Shown here in pieces: positions 52,588 to 59,855 of a stretch of 64,000 bases of DNA (position 1 is its first letter; the number at the start of each line of letters is the position of its first letter). The DNA lies in NCBI GenBank assembly GCA_023430885.1, contig JAEYYH010000020.1:1-64000 (forward strand), read 5' to 3'. The DNA is from Bacillota bacterium. Lineage in GTDB: Bacteria > Bacillota_I > Bacilli_A > RF39 > UBA660. Position numbers and translations under genes: made by a program. Under the pieces are notes generated by a model that was not told where the DNA came from, made no database searches, and saw only the letters and a list, made by a program, of their open reading frames with translations.

Positions 52588-52832
52588 TATTTTTTGTTCT
52601 TCTTTGTAGTTTCCTTTGTAGGATCACATGCATCATTTAAAACATCTATTGTATTTTTTGTTGCAGTTTTTTCCGACACATGTTTATCACACAAACATAT
52701 AAGATTATCTACATCAGATGGTTTACTATCATCAACTTTCTTGACTGTAGTAGCATATGTATACTTACCTTGCTTTCTACATTCTACGCATACTCCAAAA
52801 TCTCTTCTGCGTGCTTTTATTTCTTCTTGCAT
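52587..52832 (-). CDS. Small zinc-binding phage protein
   Basis: 81 residues. Possible zinc site formed by CVECR and CLCDKH; basic ends. Placed directly before the HNH gene, so it may be a packaging or regulatory helper. Not recognised. Confidence 0.65.
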   Translation of the reverse strand: MQEEIKARRRDFGVCVECRKQGKYTYATTVKKVDDSKPSDVDNLICLCDKHVSEKTATKNTIDVLNDACDPTKETTKKNKK

Positions 52833-52927
52833 TTATATCTTCCTCTCTTATAACCATTTTCAAAATTAATGGCCATCTTTAAAATTTTGATTTTGATTGC
52901 TAATAAAAATAATTTTATTAATTTCAT
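52817..52927 (-). CDS. Very small basic protein, 36 residues
   Basis: Starts MKLIKLFLLAIKIKILKMAI, then a basic end (RGRYKCKKK). Ribosome site GTAGGTGAAAT just before the ATG. It overlaps the next gene by 16 bp. First ORF after the late promoter and terminator, so it may be a leader peptide. Confidence 0.5.
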   Translation of the reverse strand: MKLIKLFLLAIKIKILKMAINFENGYKRGRYKCKKK

Positions 52928-52941
52928 ATTTCACCTACATA

Positions 52942-52966
52942 CAAAAAAAGAGGTTTTATCCTCTTT
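52942..52966 (-). terminator. Terminator between late promoter and late genes
   Basis: aaagagg (52947-52953) pairs with cctcttt (52960-52966), loop ttttat; TTTTTTTG follows on the minus strand. It lies downstream of both the ArpU-like gene and the candidate promoter at 52989-52997, so late transcription would have to pass it. Confidence 0.8.
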
Positions 52967-52988
52967 AATTCTTTGCTCATGATACCAT

Positions 52989-52997
52989 ATTATCACA
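52989..52997 (-). promoter_or_regulatory. Candidate activator-type late promoter (extended -10)
   Basis: Minus strand TGTGATAAT: TGn followed by GATAAT. There is no -35 box; the position where one would be is taken by the end of the 11-bp repeat array (from 53014). This is what is expected of a promoter that needs an activator. Confidence 0.5.
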
Positions 52998-53013
52998 AAT
53001 TTTTATTAAATCA

Positions 53014-53079
53014 AGTAATCTTTTGGTAATCTTTTAGTAAACTATTAGTAATCTTTTGGTAATCTCTAAGTAATCTCAA
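53014..53079. repeat. Six tandem 11-bp repeats upstream of the late genes
   Basis: Units of consensus (A/G)GTAATCTTTT start at 53014, 53025, 53036, 53047, 53058 and 53069. The third unit and the last two have small changes. The unit length is close to one helical turn, so binding sites would line up on one face. The last two units overlap the 3' end of the ArpU-like gene. Likely regulator-binding array. Confidence 0.75.
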
Positions 53080-53542
53080 ACACATTTTTTTCCTTATTTT
53101 GCAACAAATCTATAAGACTTCTTTTTACTTTAAATATTTCTGATGTTAATTCTTTATTTAACTTTTTCAAATATTCTGGAGTTACCTCTAATTTTTCGGC
53201 AATATCTTCAAATGGCAAACTTATTAATTGCGTATTTCTATAGAAGAACAAATATACCATATTTTTTTCTTTTGTTTTTCTGTTTGTCAGATCATAATCT
53301 TTTTTAATGTTTTCAATTGATAAGTATGCATCATTATATAATCTCTCTCGAATAATTAACGCATCTTTTAAACTGGTCACAACAGATCTTTGATTATCTA
53401 TCATTTGCTGATTAGATCCAGTTTTATCTTTATATCCTGAATGTCCTGGCATATCAGAATATGAAGTTATTTTTGGATAAGAAGTTAATGATGCTAAAAG
53501 TGTTTCAGATTTATTTAAATTTCTTTTAGTATCATAATACAT
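53066..53542 (-). CDS. ArpU/RinA-like late transcription regulator
   Basis: 158 residues from the ATG used here. C-terminal HTH-like region (YRNTQLISLPFEDIAEKLEV, then TPEYLKKLNKELTSE) with a helical middle, in the style of the ArpU/RinA phage regulators that turn on packaging and lysis genes and sit just before them, as here. The ATG has no ribosome site; the frame stays open upstream, and GAAGGGG lies 5 bases before an ATA codon (53588-53590). The real product may thus start at ATA with ENLIENFATYLIRKDMYY, or the start codon has been lost. Confidence 0.65.
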   Translation of the reverse strand: MYYDTKRNLNKSETLLASLTSYPKITSYSDMPGHSGYKDKTGSNQQMIDNQRSVVTSLKDALIIRERLYNDAYLSIENIKKDYDLTNRKTKEKNMVYLFFYRNTQLISLPFEDIAEKLEVTPEYLKKLNKELTSEIFKVKRSLIDLLQNKEKNVFEIT

Positions 53543-53623
53543 ATCTTTGCGAATTAGATATGTAGCAAAATTTTCTATTAAATTTTCTATTGTTACCCCT
53601 TCTTTCGATTTTATTATTTCATT

Positions 53624-53884
53624 TTAATTAATTGTTTTTTTAGATTCTCTAAATTTATTCATATAGTCATCAATTATTCTCTTTTTTTCTTCCAAAAACC
53701 TTTTTTCCATTTCTGATGTCTTTTGAAAAATATCCTTTTTTACTTTTTGATATTCTTCTTTACAACCAGGACATAAATCCATATTTGGTCCATTAAAACT
53801 GTTAATTATTGGATTATAATATTTTGACATCTCTTCAGAATCTATAGTTTCTTTTCCACACATATCACAAATTAATTTTTGCAT
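53624..53884 (-). CDS. Small zinc-finger protein
   Basis: 86 residues. CDMCG and CPGCKE form one zinc site; the C-terminal half is a long charged helix (KRFLEEKKRIIDDYMNKFRE). Not recognised beyond that; part of the early operon. Confidence 0.65.
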   Translation of the reverse strand: MQKLICDMCGKETIDSEEMSKYYNPIINSFNGPNMDLCPGCKEEYQKVKKDIFQKTSEMEKRFLEEKKRIIDDYMNKFRESKKTIN

Positions 53885-53909
53885 AACGTTACCTCTTGAA
53901 TATTCATAA

Positions 53910-54143
53910 TTATCTAACTTCTCCTGTTTCCATATCTAATTTCATTTGATTAGGATTTATTTCCTCAACAGGTATGTTTTTTAATAGTTGTAATGGTGTT
54001 TCAGTAGGAATATCATGTGTAACCATATAATCCTTTATTTGCATTACTAACTCTCTTTCGGTGTTTTTTAATTTGAATAACTTTTTAACTGACTTTTCTA
54101 TATAAGTTGGAACATTAACATATTCCATTTCTGAATCTATCAT
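53910..54143 (-). CDS. Hypothetical early phage protein
   Basis: 77 residues, helical, acidic. YVNVPTYIEKSVKKLFKLKN, then DYMVTHDIPTETPLQ. Preceded by AGGAGG, which also contains the stop region of the broken gene upstream. Not recognised. Confidence 0.6.
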   Translation of the reverse strand: MIDSEMEYVNVPTYIEKSVKKLFKLKNTERELVMQIKDYMVTHDIPTETPLQLLKNIPVEEINPNQMKLDMETGEVR

Positions 54144-54154
54144 ATTATTTCCTC

Positions 54155-54387
54155 CTATTTTTCTTTAATTGATTCAATTGGTTCAAATCCATATAAACTT
54201 CTAATTTGATTTATTGAATATTGTTTAAGTAAATCTTCTATTGTTACATTTGATTCAATGTCATTTTTCAACATTTTATATAATTCTAAAACTGTTTCAA
54301 ATGGCAAATTTTTTTTATAAAATTATATATTGACTGTGCTGTTGAATTATAATCAACAGTTAATGTTATCAAATTATTTTGATCCAT
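54155..54387 (-). pseudogene. Early phage gene with -1 frameshift in an A8 tract
   Basis: ATG at 54385-54387 with TAGGAGGTAAA. The frame reads MDQNNLITLTVDYNSTAQSI up to the run of eight As (T8 on the plus strand, 54309-54316), then stops early. One more A there would continue the frame as LPFETVLELYKMLKNDIESN, then EDLLKQYSINQIRSLYGFEP and KEK, stop at 54155-54157, 77 residues in all. The downstream half is clearly coding. Either a one-base deletion, transcriptional slippage at A8, or a sequence error. Confidence 0.75.
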
Positions 54388-54404
54388 TTTACCTCCTATA
54401 TTAG

Positions 54405-54540
54405 ATGCACGATAACCTATATGTTATATTGCACTTATTAAATATCCGTTTTGTTATTATTTAATAAGGTTTAAGCCCTTATTTTTTTGTCATGATACTT
54501 TTTGATTTTTTTAATAGTATTTTTTAATCATTTAACAATC
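54405..54540 (-). repeat. Intergenic element, copy A
   Basis: About 130 bp shared with 60537-60650. Core TGTTATTATTTAATAAGG with 21 identical bases at 54449-54469; shared TTATATTGCAC and GATAACCT parts on one side and ATACTTTTTG on the other. The core lies 62 bp before the start codon of the gene at 54387. No gene in it. Probably a regulatory region. Confidence 0.75.
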
Positions 54541-54555
54541 TCATTCCAATATATA

Positions 54556-54741
54556 TTACTTGATCTTAACTTCAAATTTTATTTCACATTTATTGGCCTT
54601 ATTAAATATCTCTATGTTAGATAAATTATCTTTATGTTTAAATAAAAAATCTTTCAATTCTTTATCATTTTTCAATTCTGTTCTTTCGATAGTTTGTCCA
54701 ACAAACATATTATATTTTTTTTCATATACTATATAATTCAT
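54556..54741 (-). CDS. Hypothetical early phage protein
   Basis: 61 residues: YIVYEKKYNMFVGQTIERTE with a beta-strand ending (CEIKFEVKI). Directly after 54741 gene with overlapping stop and start. Not recognised. Confidence 0.6.
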   Translation of the reverse strand: MNYIVYEKKYNMFVGQTIERTELKNDKELKDFLFKHKDNLSNIEIFNKANKCEIKFEVKIK

Positions 54742-55244
54742 TATTCGTTGCCTCCTAAATTATATTTATCAGCTATTTCTTGATATTTTTCTAATAGTGG
54801 TTTTAAAAAATTATTTTTAAACCATTCTAATTGAAATTCAGTAAAAGAAACATTAACATCATCCAGATAATCTCTAAACTCTTTTAAAACATTTTGATGT
54901 TTTTCTAATTCAATAATATAACTATAAATAATATTAAATTGTTCTTTTTGTGTTTCACATTGAGTGTCTTTTAAAGAACAATTAAGTAGCATATAAAGAG
55001 CATCTGCTATTTCTTTTTCACTTATATATTTTTCAACTTCTTGAAGTTCTAAAATTAAATATGTATACTCCTCAGAGAATAAATGATTGTTATATAATTC
55101 ATAATGTGTTTCTTCCTCTTGAATAGTTCCATCTAATATCAAAGTTTGATTCTGTATATCATTTTTATATTCAATGATTTTTGATCCGTTCTTAACTTTT
55201 TTATCTTTAATTGCTTGTAATAATTCGATTCCTGTAACTTTCAC
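54741..55244 (-). CDS. Hypothetical early phage protein (DUF-like)
   Basis: About 167 residues from a GTG at 55242-55244 with AAAGAGGTGAAATA before it, overlapping the stop of the Cys-rich gene (TAGTG); a longer start 27 bp up lies before the ribosome site. KVTGIELLQAIKDKKVKNGS at the start, then a soluble acidic helix region. The first 60 residues look like those of phage proteins with a small beta domain; function unknown. Confidence 0.6.
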   Translation of the reverse strand: MKVTGIELLQAIKDKKVKNGSKIIEYKNDIQNQTLILDGTIQEEETHYELYNNHLFSEEYTYLILELQEVEKYISEKEIADALYMLLNCSLKDTQCETQKEQFNIIYSYIIELEKHQNVLKEFRDYLDDVNVSFTEFQLEWFKNNFLKPLLEKYQEIADKYNLGGNE

Positions 55245-55438
55245 TATTTCACCTCTTTTAATGGACACCATTTAGGGCTATTTTTAGTTTTAAATTCGCT
55301 TGAGTGTCTATCACATCTACTGATTAAAACTTGTCCACATAGTCTTTCTTTGCATATTTTTTGATTACTGCAGTAATACCTTGATGGGCTTCCATTTCCT
55401 TCTTCAAAAATTAAATATTGACAATCTTTGCATTTCAT
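55244..55438 (-). CDS. Cys-rich small protein
   Basis: 64 residues with eight Cys (CKDCQ, YCSNQKIC, LCGQ, CDRH, WCPLKE) and several His; likely zinc- or disulfide-stabilised. Such proteins are common in early regions of Firmicutes phages; the function is not known. Starts within the ASCH gene stop (ATGA). Confidence 0.7.
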   Translation of the reverse strand: MKCKDCQYLIFEEGNGSPSRYYCSNQKICKERLCGQVLISRCDRHSSEFKTKNSPKWCPLKEVK

Positions 55439-55713
55439 ATAGATACCTCTTCTACACTTAATATTTTAAGCACATAGTATATTTTGCCTGGTTCTGCACC
55501 CCATAAAGGATTCCCAGGATTTATAGTTATAGCACATTTGCATTTAATTGATGGGCTATTTTTCTTATAACCATTTCTAAATATTATATAATCCCATCTA
55601 TACAAATTGCCGAAGCGACTATCATAATATGGTTTTATCTCACGATACTCTTCTTTCTTTTCTCCAGATTTAATCATGTCAAACCATTTCTTTTTAATTG
55701 GAAGAGTTAACAT
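55435..55713 (-). CDS. ASCH-domain protein
   Basis: 92 residues: LTLPIKKKWFDMIKSGEKKE, then YREIKPYYDSR and the late G-x-Y-Y segment. Matches the ASCH (PUA-like) fold that binds RNA or modified bases. In phages such proteins may read RNA or act in translation control. Overlaps the next gene by 7 bp. Confidence 0.85.
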   Translation of the reverse strand: MLTLPIKKKWFDMIKSGEKKEEYREIKPYYDSRFGNLYRWDYIIFRNGYKKNSPSIKCKCAITINPGNPLWGAEPGKIYYVLKILSVEEVSI

Positions 55714-56171
55714 TTTGGTTCCTCTTTGTTCAAGTACTCTTGAGACAATTCATATATCTTTCTATTTAATCTTTCATTATCTTTAAATGTAGTTGCGTAA
55801 TCAGTTTTAACATTTACTAACCAATAAGCATCTTGTTCTACCTCAATAGCATCTTCACTAAAACATAGCTCATAATTATAATTAGGATCATCAAACATAC
55901 TGTTATCATATCTACATTCTTCATCTAACACAAACCATCTACTGATATAGTCATATAAAGAATGGTTTTTATTTAAAAGAATAGTTATAAGTTCTTCATA
56001 GGTAAATAATAAATTGTTAAGACCAAAATCCACTTTATTATCTAATTTATGAAGTAATTTCATATATTGGTCTTGTTGATATTTAATCGTATTATCTTTT
56101 AATTCTAAAGTGTTATTTAATCTATCAACTTCATCTTGTTGTAAGTTTACTCGTTTTACTTTTATTTCCAT
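55707..56171 (-). CDS. Hypothetical coiled-coil phage protein
   Basis: 154 residues. N-terminal heptad region (NLQQDEVDRLNNTLELKDNT), then an acidic domain (YDYISRWFVLDEECRYDNSM). Not recognised. Part of the early operon; ribosome site AAGAGGTG. Confidence 0.6.
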   Translation of the reverse strand: MEIKVKRVNLQQDEVDRLNNTLELKDNTIKYQQDQYMKLLHKLDNKVDFGLNNLLFTYEELITILLNKNHSLYDYISRWFVLDEECRYDNSMFDDPNYNYELCFSEDAIEVEQDAYWLVNVKTDYATTFKDNERLNRKIYELSQEYLNKEEPKC

Positions 56172-56305
56172 TTAAAATTACACCTCTTTCTTTTTTTAAT
56201 TTTCCAAAATGGAACTCTTTTATTAATTGCTGTTATTTGGTAACCTTTACGTTCAGTACTTTTTGGAAGCAGAGTATCTAATAGCTTATTGATTAACTTC
56301 TTCAT
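56162..56305 (-). CDS. Small basic phage protein, 47 residues
   Basis: MKKLINKLLDTLLPKSTERK, then GYQITAINKRVPFWKIKKRK and a short end. Strongly basic. It overlaps the end of the previous gene by 20 bp and the start of the next by 10 bp, which supports a real coding frame in a tight operon. The ribosome site is weak, so translation is probably coupled. Confidence 0.6.
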   Translation of the reverse strand: MKKLINKLLDTLLPKSTERKGYQITAINKRVPFWKIKKRKRCNFKWK

Positions 56306-56747
56306 TTACTGCACTATCTTTAAGCAATAATTGATTGCTTTCGTATTTTTGAAATACAGTTTGACCACTTGAAGTAATTATATATGGAAGAAATACTTCT
56401 TCAAATTTAACCATTTCTGTTTCTAAAATTGCCATTTGAGCTTCTACCCAATCCTTTATTATTCTCCAAGAACATCTTTCAGCTTGATCATATGTGTCTT
56501 TAATGCTTGAATTATTACTCCTTCTTTTTTGATGTTTTAAGACTTGCAGAACTGATTCCGTATTAGCGGGTAATTTTATACTTATTATTCCTTTAAAAGT
56601 CTCAACCTGAAACGAAATACTATTTATATGGCCATCAACATCATAATCGCTTAATATAGCCCTTGCACCATGTTTAACTAATATTCCTTGTATTTCTCCA
56701 ATTGTCTTTTCGACTTTTATTGTAGTTGTATAATTCAATAAAGCCAT
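56286..56747 (-). CDS. Conserved early phage protein
   Basis: 153 residues. N-terminal beta domain (TTIKVEKTIGEIQGILVKHG, then ARAILSDYDVDGHINSISFQ) and a helical part with AERCSWRIIKDWVEAQMAIL. I recall this combination from replication-region proteins of Firmicutes phages and mobile elements without an assigned function. Starts at TAATG overlapping the HTH gene. Confidence 0.7.
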   Translation of the reverse strand: MALLNYTTTIKVEKTIGEIQGILVKHGARAILSDYDVDGHINSISFQVETFKGIISIKLPANTESVLQVLKHQKRRSNNSSIKDTYDQAERCSWRIIKDWVEAQMAILETEMVKFEEVFLPYIITSSGQTVFQKYESNQLLLKDSAVNEEVNQ

Positions 56748-56986
56748 TATTTCACCTCTTCCAAATTATTTCTTAGGATTTTTAATTTATTTAAGTTATA
56801 TTCGCATAATCGAATTTCATTGTCTAATAATATTTTTTTATATTCAATATCTTCATCAACATTTGAATCATTAAACTTATTTGTAATATTTTCCGGAAAT
56901 CCTTTTTGTAAATATTTATCTAATGTTGGTCTAGATATTTTTAATTGCTTTGCTAGATCACATTTATTTATTTTTTCTATACTCAT
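56747..56986 (-). CDS. Small helix-turn-helix protein
   Basis: 79 residues. KCDLAKQLKISRPTLDKYLQ is a clear HTH; the rest is a charged helix. Possibly a small regulator or excisionase-like protein. Confidence 0.7.
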   Translation of the reverse strand: MSIEKINKCDLAKQLKISRPTLDKYLQKGFPENITNKFNDSNVDEDIEYKKILLDNEIRLCEYNLNKLKILRNNLEEVK

Positions 56987-56989
56987 AAA

Positions 56990-57286
56990 TTAAAATCCTT
57001 TGCAATATGGCTGATTAAAATCTTTATCATACCAAAATTCTTTTATGCAGTTTTTTGATTTCTTATTAAATGATCCCAAACTTCTATTTTCCCACTCATT
57101 TAAAAATACATAACCAAAGAATTCTTCTCTTATTGATACAACGCTGTTATGACAAGTACATATTTTAGTATCATCACAAACAAGATATTCTCTTTTGTTT
57201 TCTTGATCTATTACATAATCGATTTTAATATTTAAAACTTTTGCTATTGGTCCTAATTCCTTTAATACTTCTTCTTTTTTATTCAT
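56990..57286 (-). CDS. Hypothetical protein with Cys pairs
   Basis: 98 residues. CDDTKICTCHN in the middle and two more Cys near the end suggest a metal site. Not recognised. Early operon. Confidence 0.6.
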   Translation of the reverse strand: MNKKEEVLKELGPIAKVLNIKIDYVIDQENKREYLVCDDTKICTCHNSVVSIREEFFGYVFLNEWENRSLGSFNKKSKNCIKEFWYDKDFNQPYCKGF

Positions 57287-57299
57287 ATTTATTTACCTC

Positions 57300-57563
57300 C
57301 TAATTAATAAATTCTATTTTTTTATAAGAACGGCCTATTAATGAATTGATGTTAGATTGTGAAATAAAATAGTAAAAGTCTCCATGCATTAATTTAATAA
57401 CAAGTCTTTGTCTGCTAATAAATTCAAGATTTTTAATATCTTCTTTTCTAAGCATTTCATTAAAATGAACTTTAGCTGAGTCTATATTCGAACAAACATA
57501 TATAACATTAGTTGATCTACTATTCTCCAGTTGCTTTAAATTAATATAATCTTTATCTTGCAT
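57300..57563 (-). CDS. Hypothetical early phage protein
   Basis: 87 residues, mixed alpha/beta: STNVIYVCSNIDSAKVHFNE, then VIKLMHGDFYYFISQSNIN. Could be a small Rossmann-like fold. A good ribosome site (AGGAGGTAAAAA) precedes the ATG. Confidence 0.6.
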   Translation of the reverse strand: MQDKDYINLKQLENSRSTNVIYVCSNIDSAKVHFNEMLRKEDIKNLEFISRQRLVIKLMHGDFYYFISQSNINSLIGRSYKKIEFIN

Positions 57564-57735
57564 TTTTTACCTCCTATCCTGGTATATAAAAACCTTACAT
57601 AACACCTAAAACTGACAAGTTTTTAATATATAAATTTTAATTGCTTTTTTACTTTTAAATTAAAGGACTAAACTAATATTTTTTAATTACTATTTTTCAA
57701 AAAACTTGCACATAGTACTTATTTCCGTAAAACCA
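57564..57735. other. AT-rich intergenic region
   Basis: About 170 bp without a gene, just upstream of 57300-57563. It contains mixed A/T tracts but no clear promoter, hairpin or copy of the element found at 54405 and 60537. Confidence 0.4.
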
Positions 57736-57864
57736 CTATTTTGATAACTTTTTTAGTAATTTAATTATTTGTTCCTGATTAGCAATCATTTTATTAATTC
57801 CTTTAGCTAAATTATCATGAAATACAATAAGCACTATTAATATTAAAATTCCTATAATAATCAT
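57736..57864 (-). CDS. Small membrane protein, 42 residues
   Basis: MIIIGILILIVLIVFHDNLA, then a charged tail (NKMIANQEQIIKLLKKLSK). One helix. Starts 4 bases inside the end of the previous gene; AGGAAA is the only ribosome site. Resembles small phage membrane peptides without known function. Confidence 0.55.
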   Translation of the reverse strand: MIIIGILILIVLIVFHDNLAKGINKMIANQEQIIKLLKKLSK

Positions 57865-58259
57865 TTCGTATTATTTCCTATTCCATACTTTTGTTCTAGT
57901 TCTTGCATTTCCATTTTCAAATCACTAAAATCGTATGGCTTATTTTTTAATTCTTCCCAAGCAGTTTTAAAAACATTTGGAATTCCTTCAATATGAGATA
58001 TTAAACCATTATTGTCTACAGATGCAATTATATTACCGTCTCTCACCCAAACCATACCTGAGAAATCTTTTCTTAAACTTGATAATTGATTATTATCTTT
58101 ATCTCGATTATTATATTTATTTAATATTTCAAATAACTCTTTTTTAGATATAAATTCTTCTGTTAAATGATTGCAAGTATCTATATTTCTAAATATTTTT
58201 TCATTAAAATCATAAAACTTTGTTTTGCTATTTATTTCTTCTTTAATTTTTTCTAGCAT
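57861..58259 (-). CDS. Hypothetical early phage protein
   Basis: 132 residues, soluble, rich in Asn/Lys; contains a beta strand segment DFSGMVWVRDGNIIASVDNN followed by a helical end. Not recognised. Directly follows 58260-58622. Confidence 0.6.
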   Translation of the reverse strand: MLEKIKEEINSKTKFYDFNEKIFRNIDTCNHLTEEFISKKELFEILNKYNNRDKDNNQLSSLRKDFSGMVWVRDGNIIASVDNNGLISHIEGIPNVFKTAWEELKNKPYDFSDLKMEMQELEQKYGIGNNTK

Positions 58260-58622
58260 TTAGTCCTCCCATATATCTTTTAATATCTTTTTAATCTCTG
58301 TAGTAGTTTTATCTAAATTATTTAATATAGCCTGCTTAAATTTTTCTTTATATGCATCATCTAATAAATGATCAGTTGGACTTGTTGCAAACATTAATTT
58401 TAGTAATAGTAGATCTGATTTTCTTTTTAAATCCAAATTTTGATTTTCAAGAAACTTAATACTTTCATCACCATCTAACATTATGGTTCTTGTTTCTTTA
58501 TCCATTTTTAATAAATTAGCGTCTAAAAGTTGTTTATATATTGAATAACCTTCTAATAATTCAATTACTGTGACACCATCATAAATATTTTTTGAATAAC
58601 TACTTTTTAATTCTTCTGGCAT
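58260..58622 (-). CDS. Hypothetical early phage protein
   Basis: 120 residues, mostly helical, acidic; KNIYDGVTVIELLEGYSIYK at the start and DKTTTEIKKILKDIWED at the end. Resembles phage proteins of the Gp49/DUF1642-like size class, but I cannot place it. Starts 12 bp after the RtcB stop. Confidence 0.55.
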   Translation of the reverse strand: MPEELKSSYSKNIYDGVTVIELLEGYSIYKQLLDANLLKMDKETRTIMLDGDESIKFLENQNLDLKRKSDLLLLKLMFATSPTDHLLDDAYKEKFKQAILNNLDKTTTEIKKILKDIWED

Positions 58623-58634
58623 TATTTTTACCTC

Positions 58635-59855
58635 CTACTCACTAGCTTTGAAATTATATATTGGTTTTATTATTTTAAGAATATCAACCGTATCCCCTAT
58701 ATTATCAATTATCTCTTGCATAGGTTTATAAACAAATGGAGCTTCATCAAGTGTTTCTTTTGAAACTGATGTAGTGTAAATATTTTTCATACTTTCTTGA
58801 AATTCTTCTAATTTAAAAGTTTTTTTTGCTTGTATTCTTGACATAATTCTTCCAGCACCATGTGGAGCTGATTGATTCCAGTCATTATTTCCTTTTCCTA
58901 TGCCTATAATGCAGCCATCTCTCATATTCATAGGTATTAATACCTTTTCACCTTTTTGAGCTGATATTGCGCCTTTACGGACGATATTGTCTTCAAAAGA
59001 TATATAATTATGAATAGTTTGAAAATTGGTCCATACTCCCTGTATAAAAGATATTTCAGTATAGCCACGGCCAAAGTAGTTAAACATTATTTCTTCACCA
59101 ATTACCATTCTGTTTTCCCAAGCAAATTCCTGGCATTTTTTCATGTCGTGTAAATAGTCTTCTTTTAGACTATTTTCTAAATAACACAAATCTCTAGGTA
59201 ATTTTGTTTTATCAATATATTTTTCTTTTATTTTATTTATAGCTGCAGATATTCCTTTTTCTAAATTGTTTTCTTTATGATATTTAATAGTCATATCTAT
59301 TTCTTCTTGAAGTTCTTTTTCATAAGAACAATATTTAATTGCTTTATTTTGGTATATTTCTGCAACTTGTTTGCCTAAATTTCTTGATCCTGTATGTATA
59401 ATCAAATATTTATTATTATCTTCATCAATATCGATTTCAATAAAATGATTACCTCCACCAAGTGTCCCAAGACTTTTTCTTAAATGATCTATATTTTTTA
59501 ATTCTTTATAGCATTTTAGACTTGTTAAATCAAAGTCTTCCATTGTAATATCATGAACATTAAATCCACTGGGAACATATTCCCTTATAATATTATCTAG
59601 TTTTTCTAAATCTAATTCTATATTACCTAATTCAATACATAACATCCCACAACCAATATCTACTCCAACTATATTAGGAATAACTTTATTGCCTAAATTA
59701 CCGGTAAAACCTATTACACAACCTTTTCCAGCATGAACATCTGGCATTATTCTGATTTTTGAATCTTTAAAAGTTTCTTGATCTAATAGCAAATTAATTT
59801 GTTCAATTGCCTCTTGTTCTATGCTATCAGTGAATATTTTTAAGTCTTTTTGCAT
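58635..59855 (-). CDS. rtcB: RtcB-family RNA ligase
   Basis: About 406 residues from the ATG at 59853-59855 (GGAGGTAAAAAG), overlapping the recombinase gene by 29 bp. The RtcB signatures are present: MPDVHAGKGCVIG, NIVGVDIGCGML (metal-binding Asp and Cys), GGGNHFIEID, HTGSRNLG, and MRDGCIIGIGKGN with SAPHGAGRIMSR near the end (site of the guanylated His). RtcB joins RNA 2',3'-cyclic phosphate or 3'-phosphate ends to 5'-OH ends with GTP. In a phage it could repair tRNAs cut by host anticodon nucleases. Small RtcB proteins of about 400 residues are common in phages. Confidence 0.93.
   Translation of the reverse strand: MQKDLKIFTDSIEQEAIEQINLLLDQETFKDSKIRIMPDVHAGKGCVIGFTGNLGNKVIPNIVGVDIGCGMLCIELGNIELDLEKLDNIIREYVPSGFNVHDITMEDFDLTSLKCYKELKNIDHLRKSLGTLGGGNHFIEIDIDEDNNKYLIIHTGSRNLGKQVAEIYQNKAIKYCSYEKELQEEIDMTIKYHKENNLEKGISAAINKIKEKYIDKTKLPRDLCYLENSLKEDYLHDMKKCQEFAWENRMVIGEEIMFNYFGRGYTEISFIQGVWTNFQTIHNYISFEDNIVRKGAISAQKGEKVLIPMNMRDGCIIGIGKGNNDWNQSAPHGAGRIMSRIQAKKTFKLEEFQESMKNIYTTSVSKETLDEAPFVYKPMQEIIDNIGDTVDILKIIKPIYNFKASE

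Noticed and set aside
53014..53079. CRISPR array
   Set aside because: Units are 11 bp with no spacers and no cas genes; this is a tandem repeat.
54405..54540. Inverted repeat CTTATTAAAT/ATTTAATAAG in copy A as a conserved operator
   Set aside because: The right arm is changed in copy B, so the pairing is not kept; the element as a whole is reported instead.
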